A program made the translations under genes and the position numbers. A stretch of DNA of 64,000 nt from the NCBI RefSeq assembly GCF_040219635.1, contig NZ_JAVJSC010000002.1, positions 186,001 through 250,000 on the forward strand. The letters are read 5' to 3'. The DNA is from Pyruvatibacter sp. (GTDB lineage Bacteria > Pseudomonadota > Alphaproteobacteria > CGMCC-115125). The notes beneath the pieces are model-generated. The model searched no databases. It was given only the letters and a program-made list of their open reading frames with translations, and was not told where the DNA came from. How positions within the stretch are numbered: the stretch's first letter is position 1; each line of letters opens with the position of its first letter. This document shows positions 46,640 to 54,578 of the stretch, in pieces.

Positions 46640-47171
46640 GGGGTTGTTCCTCCATTTTCGTTTGATCCCCTCCCCCCGGCCGTTCGACCGTGCCGACTAA
46701 GGCCTGGCCGCCCGCGTGGACATGGACGTGCTCGACGGTCACCTTCTGCTGGCCCTTGCCGCGATGCTTGTTCAGCGCGTCGACGAGTGCCGCCCAGGTG
46801 CGGGACAGCTTATTCGCCTGATTCAGATTTTCGCGTCGGCCCTCGAATGTCTGTTCGCCGATCATGGCGCGACGGTAGCATTCCATCGCGGCGTTATGGG
46901 CCGCGATCAGCTGCGCCGCCATCATGCCCTCCAGTTCATCCTTCGGGCCGATGCCAGCCAGCCCGGCGACGGTGGCGCTCAACTGGCGGTCCCGTTCCTG
47001 CGCGTCCGAGTTCGTCACCCACAGCGCCTGCACCGCCTGATTGGCCAGCGTGTTATTCCAATGGTCCGACTGAGATCCGCCGATCGTCTTGAGTGCGCCC
47101 TTTCGGTCCTCCGGATCGTCTACAACAACGGTCGTCGGTTCGTTGGCCTTCTTTGCCTTGCTCTTCGTCAT
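46500..47171 (-). CDS. mobile-element protein, unknown function
   Basis: 223 residues. The start ATG overlaps the previous stop by 4 bases. The body is helical and basic (NQANKLSRTWAALVDALNKHRG), with HVHVHAGGQALVG near residue 150 and a low-complexity Arg-rich tail that overlaps the next gene. I do not recognise a named family. Its place in the ATGA-coupled replication operon suggests a role in the element's life cycle. Confidence 0.6.
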   Translation of the reverse strand: MTKSKAKKANEPTTVVVDDPEDRKGALKTIGGSQSDHWNNTLANQAVQALWVTNSDAQERDRQLSATVAGLAGIGPKDELEGMMAAQLIAAHNAAMECYRRAMIGEQTFEGRRENLNQANKLSRTWAALVDALNKHRGKGQQKVTVEHVHVHAGGQALVGTVERPGGGDQTKMEEQPHAKQIAHASEPALWRADTERHAVPVPRDGERSLPDARRKVSGRTDG

Positions 47172-47674
47172 GTCCCTTTGCTCCTGTCTTCAATCCCCAT
47201 GGCTTTGAGTGCGATGACCGCATCTACCCTTCTGCCCGCCTGCCATGAAGGCCAGCAGCGCGAATGCAGCCAGACATGGCCGGTTGGGTCGACGCCGTGC
47301 GGCAGCAGGGCGTCATGGGCTCTATCGCCGCCTCCGCAGGCGAGGCAGCTTTCAGCCGGTGAGCGCTCGAAGGTGCGGTTCAGCCATTCGACGACGCAGA
47401 ATTCGAAAGCCAGGGCCTCGGCCTCCGGGCGTGGTAGCCCACCGTCGAACTCGGCGATGCCCACGCGCTCATCGTAGAGCGCCCGCCAATCTTCATCCGA
47501 CCAACCGTTATTGCCGGGTTGCAGCAGTATGATCAGATCCGCCTTGTGCCGGGCCAGTGAATCCAGGATGGCGGCGGACGGCGGCGCCGATGCTTCCAGA
47601 ACCAGATCGACGCCATCAACATGCAAGCCGATTCCAGCATCGCGGGCGGCCTGCAAGGCGCTAGCGGCGCTCAT
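47168..47674 (-). CDS. TubC-docking-like N-terminus with zinc-finger C-terminus
   Basis: 168 residues from ATG 47674, overlapping the helicase-like stop by 4 bases. Residues 1-50 (LQAARDAGIGLHVDGVDLVL, then ILDSLARHKADLIILL) resemble the TubC N-terminal docking domain known from polyketide/NRPS assembly lines but also seen in mobile-element proteins. The C-terminus has CLACGGG and HSRCWPSW, likely zinc ligands. Function unknown. Confidence 0.6.
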   Translation of the reverse strand: MSAASALQAARDAGIGLHVDGVDLVLEASAPPSAAILDSLARHKADLIILLQPGNNGWSDEDWRALYDERVGIAEFDGGLPRPEAEALAFEFCVVEWLNRTFERSPAESCLACGGGDRAHDALLPHGVDPTGHVWLHSRCWPSWQAGRRVDAVIALKAMGIEDRSKGT

Positions 47675-49632
47675 AGCCGTGCCCTCCAACTGGTGGCCGT
47701 CGTTTTTTCCGTCTCGGAATGAGCCGCGCAGTTTGCGTCCGCACCGTCTGCATCGTCCCGGCCATTGGATTTCATAGGGTTACCGCGGACGCTATCGACC
47801 TTTCCGTACGCGCAACCGTCCGCATCGTTGGCGATCGTCCGCAGGTCGGGCGCCCCGAAGCCGTTGTCAGGAACGGATTTCGGCCTTGGCGCGGACGGTG
47901 CGGACGGCGCGGACGGTTGCGCCCCGCCGCGTTCCGGCACCGATTCCGCGCCTGCGGCGGTGATGCGGATGATCCGGGTGCGCGCCCGACCTTCGCGCTC
48001 GAAGGACACCTCGATGCCGATCTTGCGCAGGAAGGTGGCGGCGCGGCGCAGCCGTCCCGAAAGCGCGCGCGGACTGTCGGGCCAGGTCTTGGCCTTCGCC
48101 ACGCGTTCGCCTGCCATTTCCCCAAGGGCGCCCAGAAGATCGGAGGCTGTTCCCGTCCACTCCGTCCGCTCCAACATGACGGCGCGCACCGCGGCGGCGA
48201 CCGGATCGGCGTCGATAACGCCCTCGACGGCCTCGTCCCGGTTGCCACAATAGGCTGCCCAGAATATGCCCGCAGGCCAGATGGCGGTCTCGCAGGCCGA
48301 GGCCCACAATGCGAAATCGGCCATACGCGGCAGCTTGGGCAGGCGGGTGTCGGGAAGGCACTTCAAGCCTTCCACCACCGCGTCGAGAAGGACGCCGAGT
48401 ATACGCCCGCGTTCCGCCTCGAAAGATGCCCACAATTCCGCCTCCGGTCGACGGCGATCTTCTGGGATCGGCTCCAGCGTCAGGAACACCGCGCGGTCGG
48501 CCAGGTCGGGTCGGGTCACGATGTCCTCGATGCCGTTGAGGATCACCGGGCGTGCGGCGTCGAACAGCACCTCGTCCTGGTCTGTATAGAGCTGGCGCAC
48601 GGCGAAGCCGCCGCCGGTGGCCAGTCGGCAAAGCGTGTCCGAAATCCACGCTGGCAAGCCCGACACATTGTCGAAGGCCAGCACATGGCCGTTGCTGGCG
48701 GCGATGAAAAGGTCGCGGTCCTCGCGCGGCAGGGCGCGCAACGGCGCGGTGTTGGGATCGAGCAGTGAACGCAATATTGCCGAGAAAGTTGATTTCGCCG
48801 ATCCCTGTTCGCCCGACAGCACGAGCGCCGGATAGGGTCCCTCATTGCGCAGGACAGCGAGCGCCCAGGCCACCACCAGGACGAAATCCTGATCGGACTG
48901 GACGTTCAGAAAAGCGCGTAATGTCTCGACCGATCCGCCCGGCATCGGGACGGCCAGGGGTTGCATGCCGGCAGCGCGGCGGAAGCGAACCGGCGGCTTG
49001 TCGATCACCCGCCAGCCGGTGGCGTCGATTTCCACCGCCCGCCAGGCCTCGTCTCCGAGATCGAGGTAAAGCCGCTCATTGAGGCCGCCCACCCGGATGA
49101 ACACGGGCCGTTCCGGGCCGTCGAAATGAGCCTTCGCCTCGATCACGTTAAGCGCGGATTGCAGCGCCTCGGAACTCGGCGCGCCGCCGGTCTGCTCGAA
49201 GAACTGACGCGCCAGCCAGCGTCGGAAGCCTTTCGTGCGCACTGGCCAGGTTTCGCGATGTTCGTTGATCAGGATGTCGGCAAGGGCCGTGCCGTCCGCC
49301 GAATGGAACAAGTCGGCCGCGCCCGCGAGGTCGATCAGGATGTCGGCCTGCGTCGGGCCGCGCCCGCCATCTCCGCTTTCCTCGGCCATGGCCTCGTCGA
49401 GTGCGGTCACCCGGCAGCCGACCTTCTTGAGCCTCGCGCGCAAGGCTTCGAAAGCCGCGCGATCCTCCGACTTGAGGGCGACGAGCCGATCCAGAACCTC
49501 TGGTGTGAATGCCGCGCCAGGATCTTCGCCGGATTTCTCGACCAGACCATCAAGCGGATCGGGAATTTCATCGGCCGAGTCGATCGCGTCGAGGATGGGG
49601 TTCATGTTTTCACCGTCAATCTCGTTGCTCAT
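47671..49632 (-). CDS. P-loop ATPase, phage/plasmid replicative helicase-like
   Basis: 653 residues from ATG 49632, which overlaps the primase stop (ATGA). The frame is open further upstream to 50373, but that part is the antisense shadow of the primase gene. A Walker A motif SGEQGSAKST lies near residue 265, followed by DRDLFIAASNGHVLAFDNVSG that could hold Walker B. The layout fits SF3-like replication ATPases paired with Toprim primases on mobile elements. A proline-rich C-terminal tail (about 570-650) is disordered. Confidence 0.75.
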   Translation of the reverse strand: MSNEIDGENMNPILDAIDSADEIPDPLDGLVEKSGEDPGAAFTPEVLDRLVALKSEDRAAFEALRARLKKVGCRVTALDEAMAEESGDGGRGPTQADILIDLAGAADLFHSADGTALADILINEHRETWPVRTKGFRRWLARQFFEQTGGAPSSEALQSALNVIEAKAHFDGPERPVFIRVGGLNERLYLDLGDEAWRAVEIDATGWRVIDKPPVRFRRAAGMQPLAVPMPGGSVETLRAFLNVQSDQDFVLVVAWALAVLRNEGPYPALVLSGEQGSAKSTFSAILRSLLDPNTAPLRALPREDRDLFIAASNGHVLAFDNVSGLPAWISDTLCRLATGGGFAVRQLYTDQDEVLFDAARPVILNGIEDIVTRPDLADRAVFLTLEPIPEDRRRPEAELWASFEAERGRILGVLLDAVVEGLKCLPDTRLPKLPRMADFALWASACETAIWPAGIFWAAYCGNRDEAVEGVIDADPVAAAVRAVMLERTEWTGTASDLLGALGEMAGERVAKAKTWPDSPRALSGRLRRAATFLRKIGIEVSFEREGRARTRIIRITAAGAESVPERGGAQPSAPSAPSAPRPKSVPDNGFGAPDLRTIANDADGCAYGKVDSVRGNPMKSNGRDDADGADANCAAHSETEKTTATSWRARL

Positions 49633-50519
49633 TGTGCGCCCTCCTCGATGCCGGGCGCACGGCCGAGCAACATATCGTTGAAATCCATTCCACGCGGAGG
49701 CCGGGCAATGCGCACCCGCCGTCCCTGCCGCATCCACCGCAGGGCGCAATCGCGCGATGCCGCTTCGCCGGGATCGTCGCCATCGGCCAGAACGATCACG
49801 TCGCGGACGCAGCCAGGTAAATCGAGCGTCCGCAGCCCGGAGGTGGACAGCGCCGCCCAAGCCGGATGTCCGGTCGCCTGCATGGCCGCGAGACAAGTCT
49901 CGATGCCTTCGCCGACCATCAGGGTTTCGCCGGGTTCGCGAAGGCGAACCGCCCCGCCCCGGCAAGGGCCGAGCATCAGCTTCGCAGGTTCGACCGGCGC
50001 CTTGGCTTGGCCCTCGCGGGCTAGGAATGTGCGGTGGATGGCCAGTGGCGTGTCGTCGGCGCCCTTCGTCACCAGCGCCACCATGCAGGGCCAGATCCCG
50101 CCCGAGGGGTGCTTCAAGCCGCGATGAAAGCGAAGCGACGGCGGCAGCGAACAAGTCAGGCCGCGTGAGGCGAGATAGGCTTCGACCGGCGTGCCGTCGG
50201 CGGCAATCGTGGACTGCCAGATCGAAAGCGCCACCGCACTCCGTTCCGCCTGATCCGGATCGGGTCGCGGTGGCGACACGTTGCGGTGACGCGATGTCCT
50301 GAGGGACGAATGTGCCTTGCCGTCCCACAATCCGCGTTCCTTCAGGGCCGCGATGACGTCGCGCTGGTCGCACCCGGCATGACAGCGCACGAGCACCTTG
50401 CCGTCAGCGTCACGAATTGAGAGGCTCGGCTCGCGGTCGTCATGGGCCGGGCAGCGCGCCGTCCAGGCTTGTCCGACCTTGCGGCCGCCAAGCGCCCTGG
50501 CGGTGGTTTCAGCGGTCAT
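49629..50519 (-). CDS. CHC2/Toprim DNA primase of the element
   Basis: 296 residues from ATG 50519. The N-terminal CHC2-type zinc finger is seen in ARCPAHDDREPS and VRCHAGCDQ. The Toprim domain has MVGEGIETCLA (catalytic Glu) and VLADGDDPGE (DxD). It would synthesise RNA primers for the element, working with the helicase-like ATPase that starts within its stop codon. Confidence 0.85.
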   Translation of the reverse strand: MTAETTARALGGRKVGQAWTARCPAHDDREPSLSIRDADGKVLVRCHAGCDQRDVIAALKERGLWDGKAHSSLRTSRHRNVSPPRPDPDQAERSAVALSIWQSTIAADGTPVEAYLASRGLTCSLPPSLRFHRGLKHPSGGIWPCMVALVTKGADDTPLAIHRTFLAREGQAKAPVEPAKLMLGPCRGGAVRLREPGETLMVGEGIETCLAAMQATGHPAWAALSTSGLRTLDLPGCVRDVIVLADGDDPGEAASRDCALRWMRQGRRVRIARPPRGMDFNDMLLGRAPGIEEGAQ

Positions 50520-50814
50520 CGCACACCCCCTCGTCACCGGAGGCCGTGCTGCCGCCGTTATCGTTCGCAGGGTCGGGCATATCGGCCCGCGACCATTCGG
50601 CCAGGACGGAAAAGAAGCCGGTCACGTTGGCGGCGATCTGCTTCGCCTCGACGCGGCTCAGATCGCGCCCGAGGCGCGGTTGCCAGACCTCGCGGGTCCG
50701 TCCGATCAGTTCGTCATTGCGATTGTCGTTTGCTGCTTTCACCGAAGGTCTCACGGTCGGCTTCTCGCCGTTCCGTGCCCCTGATCTCCGGCCTCGGACT
50801 CGCACCGATGACAC
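50509..50814 (-). CDS. small mobile-element protein, unknown
   Basis: 101 residues from a GTG at 50814; the true start may be a later GTG, since there is no clear ribosome-binding site. The core ELIGRTREVWQPRLGRDLSR and QIAANVTGFFSVLAEWSR is like short proteins of alphaproteobacterial integrated elements. It overlaps the primase start by 11 bases. No function known. Confidence 0.6.
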   Translation of the reverse strand: MSSVRVRGRRSGARNGEKPTVRPSVKAANDNRNDELIGRTREVWQPRLGRDLSRVEAKQIAANVTGFFSVLAEWSRADMPDPANDNGGSTASGDEGVCDDR

Positions 50815-50879
50815 TGGATCGTATCGTCATTTGCATGTTCGGCGTCCCAGTCCCAGGGATCGCCCGTTTGCGCGCCCCG

Positions 50880-51101
50880 TCAGCGCGGCAGTTCGTCCTT
50901 CGGGATCGTGAATTTGTGAGATTTTCCGGCCTCGATCACGAGGTCGCGGCGGTTCTCTTTGCCGACAGTGCTCGACACAGTGGCGCGGAAATACCCGTGA
51001 TTCAGCCCGTCCAGGACGATCTTGCCGATCTCGTCGAGCGCTTGGCGCAGTTGAGGACCGCAATCCTGTGGAGTGGAGGTATGGATGGATTTCTCAAGCA
51101 T
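50880..51101 (-). CDS. small unknown protein of the element
   Basis: 73 residues from ATG 51101, overlapping the previous gene by 8 bases. It is mainly helix then beta (IVLDGLNHGYFRATVSSTVG, VIEAGKSHKFTIPKDEL). I do not recognise the family. The overlap with its neighbour and the good frame make it a probable real gene. Confidence 0.55.
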   Translation of the reverse strand: MLEKSIHTSTPQDCGPQLRQALDEIGKIVLDGLNHGYFRATVSSTVGKENRRDLVIEAGKSHKFTIPKDELPR

Positions 51102-51360
51102 TGTGCAATAGCGCCTTCATGTCTTTGACTGTGGTGGAGAACGCGAGGGGCGGCACCATCGCCCCATCGCCGTAGAACGACAGCACGTCATCGCGCCGGC
51201 ATTGCCGATCGCGGAAGACGAAGACCTTGCGCCGTCCCTCGGCGCGCAGATCGAGTAGCTCGTAGCCCGTGCAGCGCAGGAAGCAGGCAAGATAGAAGTC
51301 GCGGGTCTCGAACCCGTCCTTCCGCGCCGCTACGCCGTATTTCGCCTGTCCACTTGACAC
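51094..51360 (-). CDS. DUF5659-like small protein
   Basis: 88 residues from GTG 51360, with GAGGAG upstream. The motif DFYLACFLRCTGYELLDLRAE followed by KVFVFRDRQ resembles DUF5659-type small proteins of mobile elements, function unknown. It lies 29 bases after the ImmA-like gene in the same direction. Confidence 0.6.
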   Translation of the reverse strand: MSSGQAKYGVAARKDGFETRDFYLACFLRCTGYELLDLRAEGRRKVFVFRDRQCRRDDVLSFYGDGAMVPPLAFSTTVKDMKALLHNA

Positions 51361-51389
51361 TTTACAATCTCCTCAAAAAAAGGGCCGGA

Positions 51390-52157
51390 TTACCTGCCGG
51401 ACAGAAGCCGCTGAAGCGGCAACACACGATGAAGCAAGCCAAGCTTTTCCAGCCGGATACGCATGGCGATGGGGGAAACGACGAAGCGCTCGGCCAGCGG
51501 CTTGCAAAACCTTTCCAGCGCCTCGTCTTCTGTTTCAGAAATCTCGAAATCATCGAAGGAAGCATGGATGCGCGGTATCTCGACGAAGGAATGTGCGACT
51601 GGCGTTTCCGGTTCGAGAACGCGCTGCTTCCGGTCCGGAAAGAACTCGTCCCATGTGGCAAAGATCATCTTGCGCGGCATCAGCAGGCAGGAGGCGTAGA
51701 AATCGGCCTGCCATTCCACCCGCTCCTTTGCCTCACTCGATCGGCAGATGAACTTGGGTTCGCTCGCGGCATCAAGGAAGCAGGTCTGCGCCGTATCCTG
51801 CGCGATGAGGTGCTGATGCAGACGCCAGTGCCCACCGCCCTCGTGGGCCAGTGTGAAGCGATAGCGGCCCTCCCGCGAGGGGTTCTCCTCAGGATCGAGG
51901 CTTTCGTCTATGAAGATGCTGCCGTCGCCGTAGATCGCGCCAAGGATGTCGGGCTGGCCGTTCGGAGGGCGTGGAACATTGTGGCGCGCGTGCATGTCGT
52001 CAAACTCAATCCGCAGCTTGAGGTACTTTTCGACAATGTCCTCGATGGGGATCGGCGGTTCGATCGTCACGGCCCGCGCGTGCTCATACTCTCCGATCAG
52101 GGAAGCGGCGTCGCACTCGATGGCCTCGTCGGCAAGGTAGGGAACAAAACGGCTCAT
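51390..52157 (-). CDS. ImmA/IrrE-family metallopeptidase with HEGGGH motif
   Basis: 255 residues. The metal site reads HEGGGHW (His105 to His110), one Gly longer than the canonical HExGHW, and is followed by a DFYASCLLMPR helix whose preceding Glu-Trp-Gln-Ala offers the third ligand. It lies 44 bases behind the XRE gene, the usual ImmR-ImmA pairing in which the protease removes the repressor on DNA damage. The altered motif may still bind zinc, as such variants occur in the family, but this is not certain. Confidence 0.82.
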   Translation of the reverse strand: MSRFVPYLADEAIECDAASLIGEYEHARAVTIEPPIPIEDIVEKYLKLRIEFDDMHARHNVPRPPNGQPDILGAIYGDGSIFIDESLDPEENPSREGRYRFTLAHEGGGHWRLHQHLIAQDTAQTCFLDAASEPKFICRSSEAKERVEWQADFYASCLLMPRKMIFATWDEFFPDRKQRVLEPETPVAHSFVEIPRIHASFDDFEISETEDEALERFCKPLAERFVVSPIAMRIRLEKLGLLHRVLPLQRLLSGR

Positions 52158-52201
52158 CAGTCATCCTTCATCTACATTGGCGGGGCCTTGCCCCGGTGGC
52201 T

Positions 52202-52555
52202 TCACTTGCCCTTGGCCTTTCCTGCCTCCCGAGAAAGCCGGGCCAGGTCCTCGGCGCTAAGACCGTTGGCGGTTCGCAGCAGCGCCGACATTTCGACGGG
52301 ATGCCGCTTGATGATGTCGGCGAGATCGGAGGGGACGCGCCCTGCCATCGCCAGCAATTCATCCGGATCGCATTCGAGAATCTGCGCAAGCGACCGAACC
52401 TTGTCCTCAGTCGGCGGCGTGAACTCGTCGCGCTCGACCTTCGACATGTATGTCGGGCTCACCCCGATCTTCTTGGCCATCTCGCGCAGACCGATATCCC
52501 GCGCCTCACGCTCGCGGCGAATAAACGCCCCGAACTTCTCCCTCCCGTTGGTCAT
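52202..52555 (-). CDS. XRE-family helix-turn-helix repressor
   Basis: 117 residues from ATG 52555, after ACAGGAGCC. The HTH is LREMAKKIGVSPTYMSKVER (residues 22-41), followed by an acidic helix and a C-terminal dimerisation-like segment. With the ImmA-like protease it forms a switch pair. Three operator-like 18-bp sites, two in its own promoter and one at the recombinase, are its likely targets. Confidence 0.88.
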   Translation of the reverse strand: MTNGREKFGAFIRREREARDIGLREMAKKIGVSPTYMSKVERDEFTPPTEDKVRSLAQILECDPDELLAMAGRVPSDLADIIKRHPVEMSALLRTANGLSAEDLARLSREAGKAKGK

Positions 52556-52575
52556 GGCTCCTGTCTCCGTTCTCT

Positions 52576-52593
52576 GTTTAGCAATCACTATAC
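52576..52593 (-). promoter_or_regulatory. operator-like site O2 over the XRE -10 box
   Basis: GTATAGTGATTGCTAAAC on the minus strand: 7-4-7 layout, arms GTATAGT and GCTAAAC, two mismatches in dyad symmetry. It covers the -10 box and matches the recombinase site in 12 of 14 arm positions by eye. Confidence 0.5.
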
Positions 52594-52616
52594 AGCTGAT
52601 TCGCCATGCTTGTAAA
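52587..52616 (-). promoter_or_regulatory. XRE gene promoter
   Basis: On the minus strand TTTACA (52611-52616) and TATAGT (52587-52592) are 18 bases apart; TTACAA at 52610-52615 gives a 17-base spacing. Transcription would start near 52580, giving a leader of about 25 bases that contains the AGGAG ribosome-binding site. Confidence 0.5.
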
Positions 52617-52629
52617 CTATCCACTAAAC
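52612..52629 (-). promoter_or_regulatory. operator-like site O1 over the XRE -35 box
   Basis: GTTTAGTGGATAGTTTAC on the minus strand: left arm GTTTAGT identical to the recombinase site, right arm diverged. It lies exactly 36 bases from O2 and overlaps the -35 box. Confidence 0.45.
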
Positions 52630-52738
52630 GGTAATTGATATCCCGTCAGGCAGCAATCTGAAGGTCTCGGATATCCTCTAGCAAGCGCCTTAAATCGGGC
52701 TCGGGCGCAATGCACATGGTTCTAAAGGCTTCCACAAA

Positions 52739-52747
52739 GGGGAGCCA
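52739..52747 (+). repeat. attR candidate
   Basis: GGGGAGCCA, identical to the last nine bases of tRNA-Asn. It lies 184 bases outside the XRE start and 170 bases before the chromosomal Ada-like gene. The stretch 52556-52917 otherwise holds only the XRE promoter/operators and a tandem repeat. Confidence 0.45.
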
Positions 52748-52750
52748 TTT

Positions 52751-52798
52751 TTCTGTTCAGCGATATGCTCTGGTTTCTGTTCAGCGATATGCTCTGGT
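52751..52798 (+). repeat. exact tandem duplication of a 24-bp unit
   Basis: Two perfect head-to-tail copies (52751-52774 and 52775-52798). Each begins TTCTGTTCAGCG and ends ATATGCTCTGGT. A diverged third relative (GGATATGATCCGGTC) follows. The array starts 3 bases after the attR candidate, on the chromosomal side. Confidence 0.85.
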
Positions 52799-52917
52799 CA
52801 AATCAGGATATGATCCGGTCAGGCCAAAATGTGACGCGCAAATGTTGAATGGCCGTTTTCGGACATCATCATCGCGGCGACGGCCCGCTGAATGCACGCC
52901 CATGCTAAAAACACCGC

Positions 52918-53499
52918 ATGATTGATCACATCACATGCATCAAGGCGATGCGCGATCGCGACCCGGCATTTGATGGTCGGTTTTTTATCGCCGTGCGAAC
53001 CACCAAAATATATTGCCGTCCTGTTTGTCGTGTGAAACCGCCACTGGAAAAGAACGTGACGTTCTATCCAAGTGCTGCTGCCTGTGAGCAGGCAGGATTT
53101 CGCCCCTGTTTGCGGTGCCGCCCTGAAACAGCTCCATTTTGCCCGGCTTGGAACGGCACCCGGACTACCGCCCGGCGCGCTTTGAATCTTATTGAATCCG
53201 GTGCTTTGGACACAGGTACGGTTGATGATTTGGCCGCCCGCCTTGGCATTGGAGCGCGGCATATGGCGCGGCTGTTGCGCGAACATACCGGTGCGTCGCC
53301 TCTGCAAATTGCGCAGACGCTGCGTGTTCAGCGGGCCAAGCGTCTGATTGATACGTCAGACCTGCCGATGACGCGTATTGCGGCTGAATCAGGTTTTGGC
53401 AGCACCAGGCGGTTCAACGCGGCCTTTGCCAACCTGTACGGACGGCCTCCCTCCTCGTTCAGAAAACCACACACGCAAGCACGCACAGCCTCAGCCTAG
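52918..53499 (+). CDS. Ada-like methyl-phosphotriester sensor and AraC-type regulator, no C-terminal enzyme domain
   Basis: 193 residues. The N-terminal Ada zinc domain has FFIAVRTTKIYCRPVCRVK and FRPCLRCRPE, giving the four Cys zinc ligands including the methyl acceptor. An AraC-type HTH pair follows (LAARLGIGARHMARLLRE, ESGFGSTRRFNAAFANLYG). The protein stops after the HTH, without the O6-methylguanine methyltransferase or AlkA glycosylase domain found in full-length homologues. It may regulate alkylation-repair genes elsewhere. Confidence 0.85.
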   Translation: MIDHITCIKAMRDRDPAFDGRFFIAVRTTKIYCRPVCRVKPPLEKNVTFYPSAAACEQAGFRPCLRCRPETAPFCPAWNGTRTTARRALNLIESGALDTGTVDDLAARLGIGARHMARLLREHTGASPLQIAQTLRVQRAKRLIDTSDLPMTRIAAESGFGSTRRFNAAFANLYGRPPSSFRKPHTQARTASA

Positions 53500-53544
53500 C
53501 ATTCAGCCTGTGCAGTGCTGCCGCCCTGAACTATTCTGGCACGT

Positions 53545-54567
53545 ATGTTTGTAAGTCTGAAAAGTGTTCTGATCGCCGCCATCACCTGTGTGGGCGCAAT
53601 CACATCCCTTCCCGCATCTGCATTATCCTGCCCGATTGACCGCCCCATCGTGTTTGCCGGGCTTGACTGGGATTCGGCCCGCTTTCACAACGCCGTTGCA
53701 GGAAGACTGTTGAGCGCCGGCTATGGCTGCGAAACAACTAGCATTCCCGGCGCAACCATTCCCCTCAACAACGGCGTGGCGCGCGGTGACATAGACGTCA
53801 TCATGGAAGTCTGGCGCAACAACCTGCCAGACGTTTGGGTCAAGGCTGTTGAACGCGGCCAGGTGCGAGACATCGGTCCCAATTTTCCCGATGCTGTGCA
53901 GGGCTGGTACGTGCCGCGTTACGTAGTCGAAGGGCCGGATGCGCCCGCGCCCGACCTGAAACAGGTCAACGACCTGCCACGCTACAAGCACCTGTTTGAT
54001 GATCGCGAGGAGCCGGGCAAGGGCCGCTTTTATAACTGTATTGCGGGCTGGGCGTGTGAGATCGTGAACACACGCAAACTTGAAGCCTACGGACTAAACG
54101 ATCATTACACGAATTTTCTGCCCGGCACCGGCGAGGCCCTGGCCGCTGCCGTGGCTGGTGCAATCAAACGTCAGCGCCCGATCCTTTTTTACTATTGGTC
54201 CCCTACCTGGCTGACGGGTATGTACGACCTCGTAAGGCTGGACGAACCACCGTTTGAAGCTGAGGCTTTCGATACCCTGCGCAGGGTGGATGCGCCCCTG
54301 CAGGGAGGTGTTGCCTACCCACCGGCAGTGGTTGCCATTGGCGTCAATACACAGTTTGAGGCCCAGGCTCCCAATATTGTCCGTGTACTGACTGCCTACG
54401 AAACAACGTCGCAAAACGTATCAGCCGCGCTGGCGGCCATGCGCGAAAGCGATCTGTCCGCAAGCGAGGCGGCAGATGTTTTCCTGCAACAAAACCCCGA
54501 TCTGTGGGCAGACTGGGTGAGCACTGAGGCCCGCGCACGCGTGCTATCAGCCCTTGCCGGGAAATAA
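53545..54567 (+). CDS. proX: glycine betaine/proline ABC transporter substrate-binding protein
   Basis: 340 residues with a signal peptide ending near PASA. The ProX/OpuAC fold is seen in FAGLDWDSARFHNAVAGRLL and DIDVIMEVWRNNLPDVW, with aromatic residues (WSPTWLTGMYDLVRL) that can box a quaternary ammonium. It is the first gene of a three-gene transporter with the permease and ATPase downstream; the 11-base gap to the permease implies co-transcription. Ligand is probably glycine betaine or a related osmolyte. Confidence 0.88.
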   Translation: MFVSLKSVLIAAITCVGAITSLPASALSCPIDRPIVFAGLDWDSARFHNAVAGRLLSAGYGCETTSIPGATIPLNNGVARGDIDVIMEVWRNNLPDVWVKAVERGQVRDIGPNFPDAVQGWYVPRYVVEGPDAPAPDLKQVNDLPRYKHLFDDREEPGKGRFYNCIAGWACEIVNTRKLEAYGLNDHYTNFLPGTGEALAAAVAGAIKRQRPILFYYWSPTWLTGMYDLVRLDEPPFEAEAFDTLRRVDAPLQGGVAYPPAVVAIGVNTQFEAQAPNIVRVLTAYETTSQNVSAALAAMRESDLSASEAADVFLQQNPDLWADWVSTEARARVLSALAGK

Positions 54568-54578
54568 AGGCCGTCCCC

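Larger units (their letters stand above)
33013..52747. mobile_element. integrated genetic element at tRNA-Asn, about 19.7 kb
   Basis: The left end abuts tRNA-Asn, with a large serine recombinase as the first gene. The right end is set by a 9-bp copy of the tRNA 3' end and by the change from element-type genes (XRE, ImmA, primase) to chromosomal genes. All element genes point the same way. It carries replication-like genes and a restriction/defence operon but no conjugation, relaxase or virion gene that I can see, so it would need a helper to move or is a decayed island. The right boundary rests on a short match and is tentative. Confidence 0.7.

Noticed and set aside
49633..50373. N-terminal extension of the helicase-like ORF to 900 residues
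   Set aside because: This part lies over the primase gene in another frame, is Arg/Pro-rich without motifs, and the ATG at 49632 couples correctly to the primase stop.
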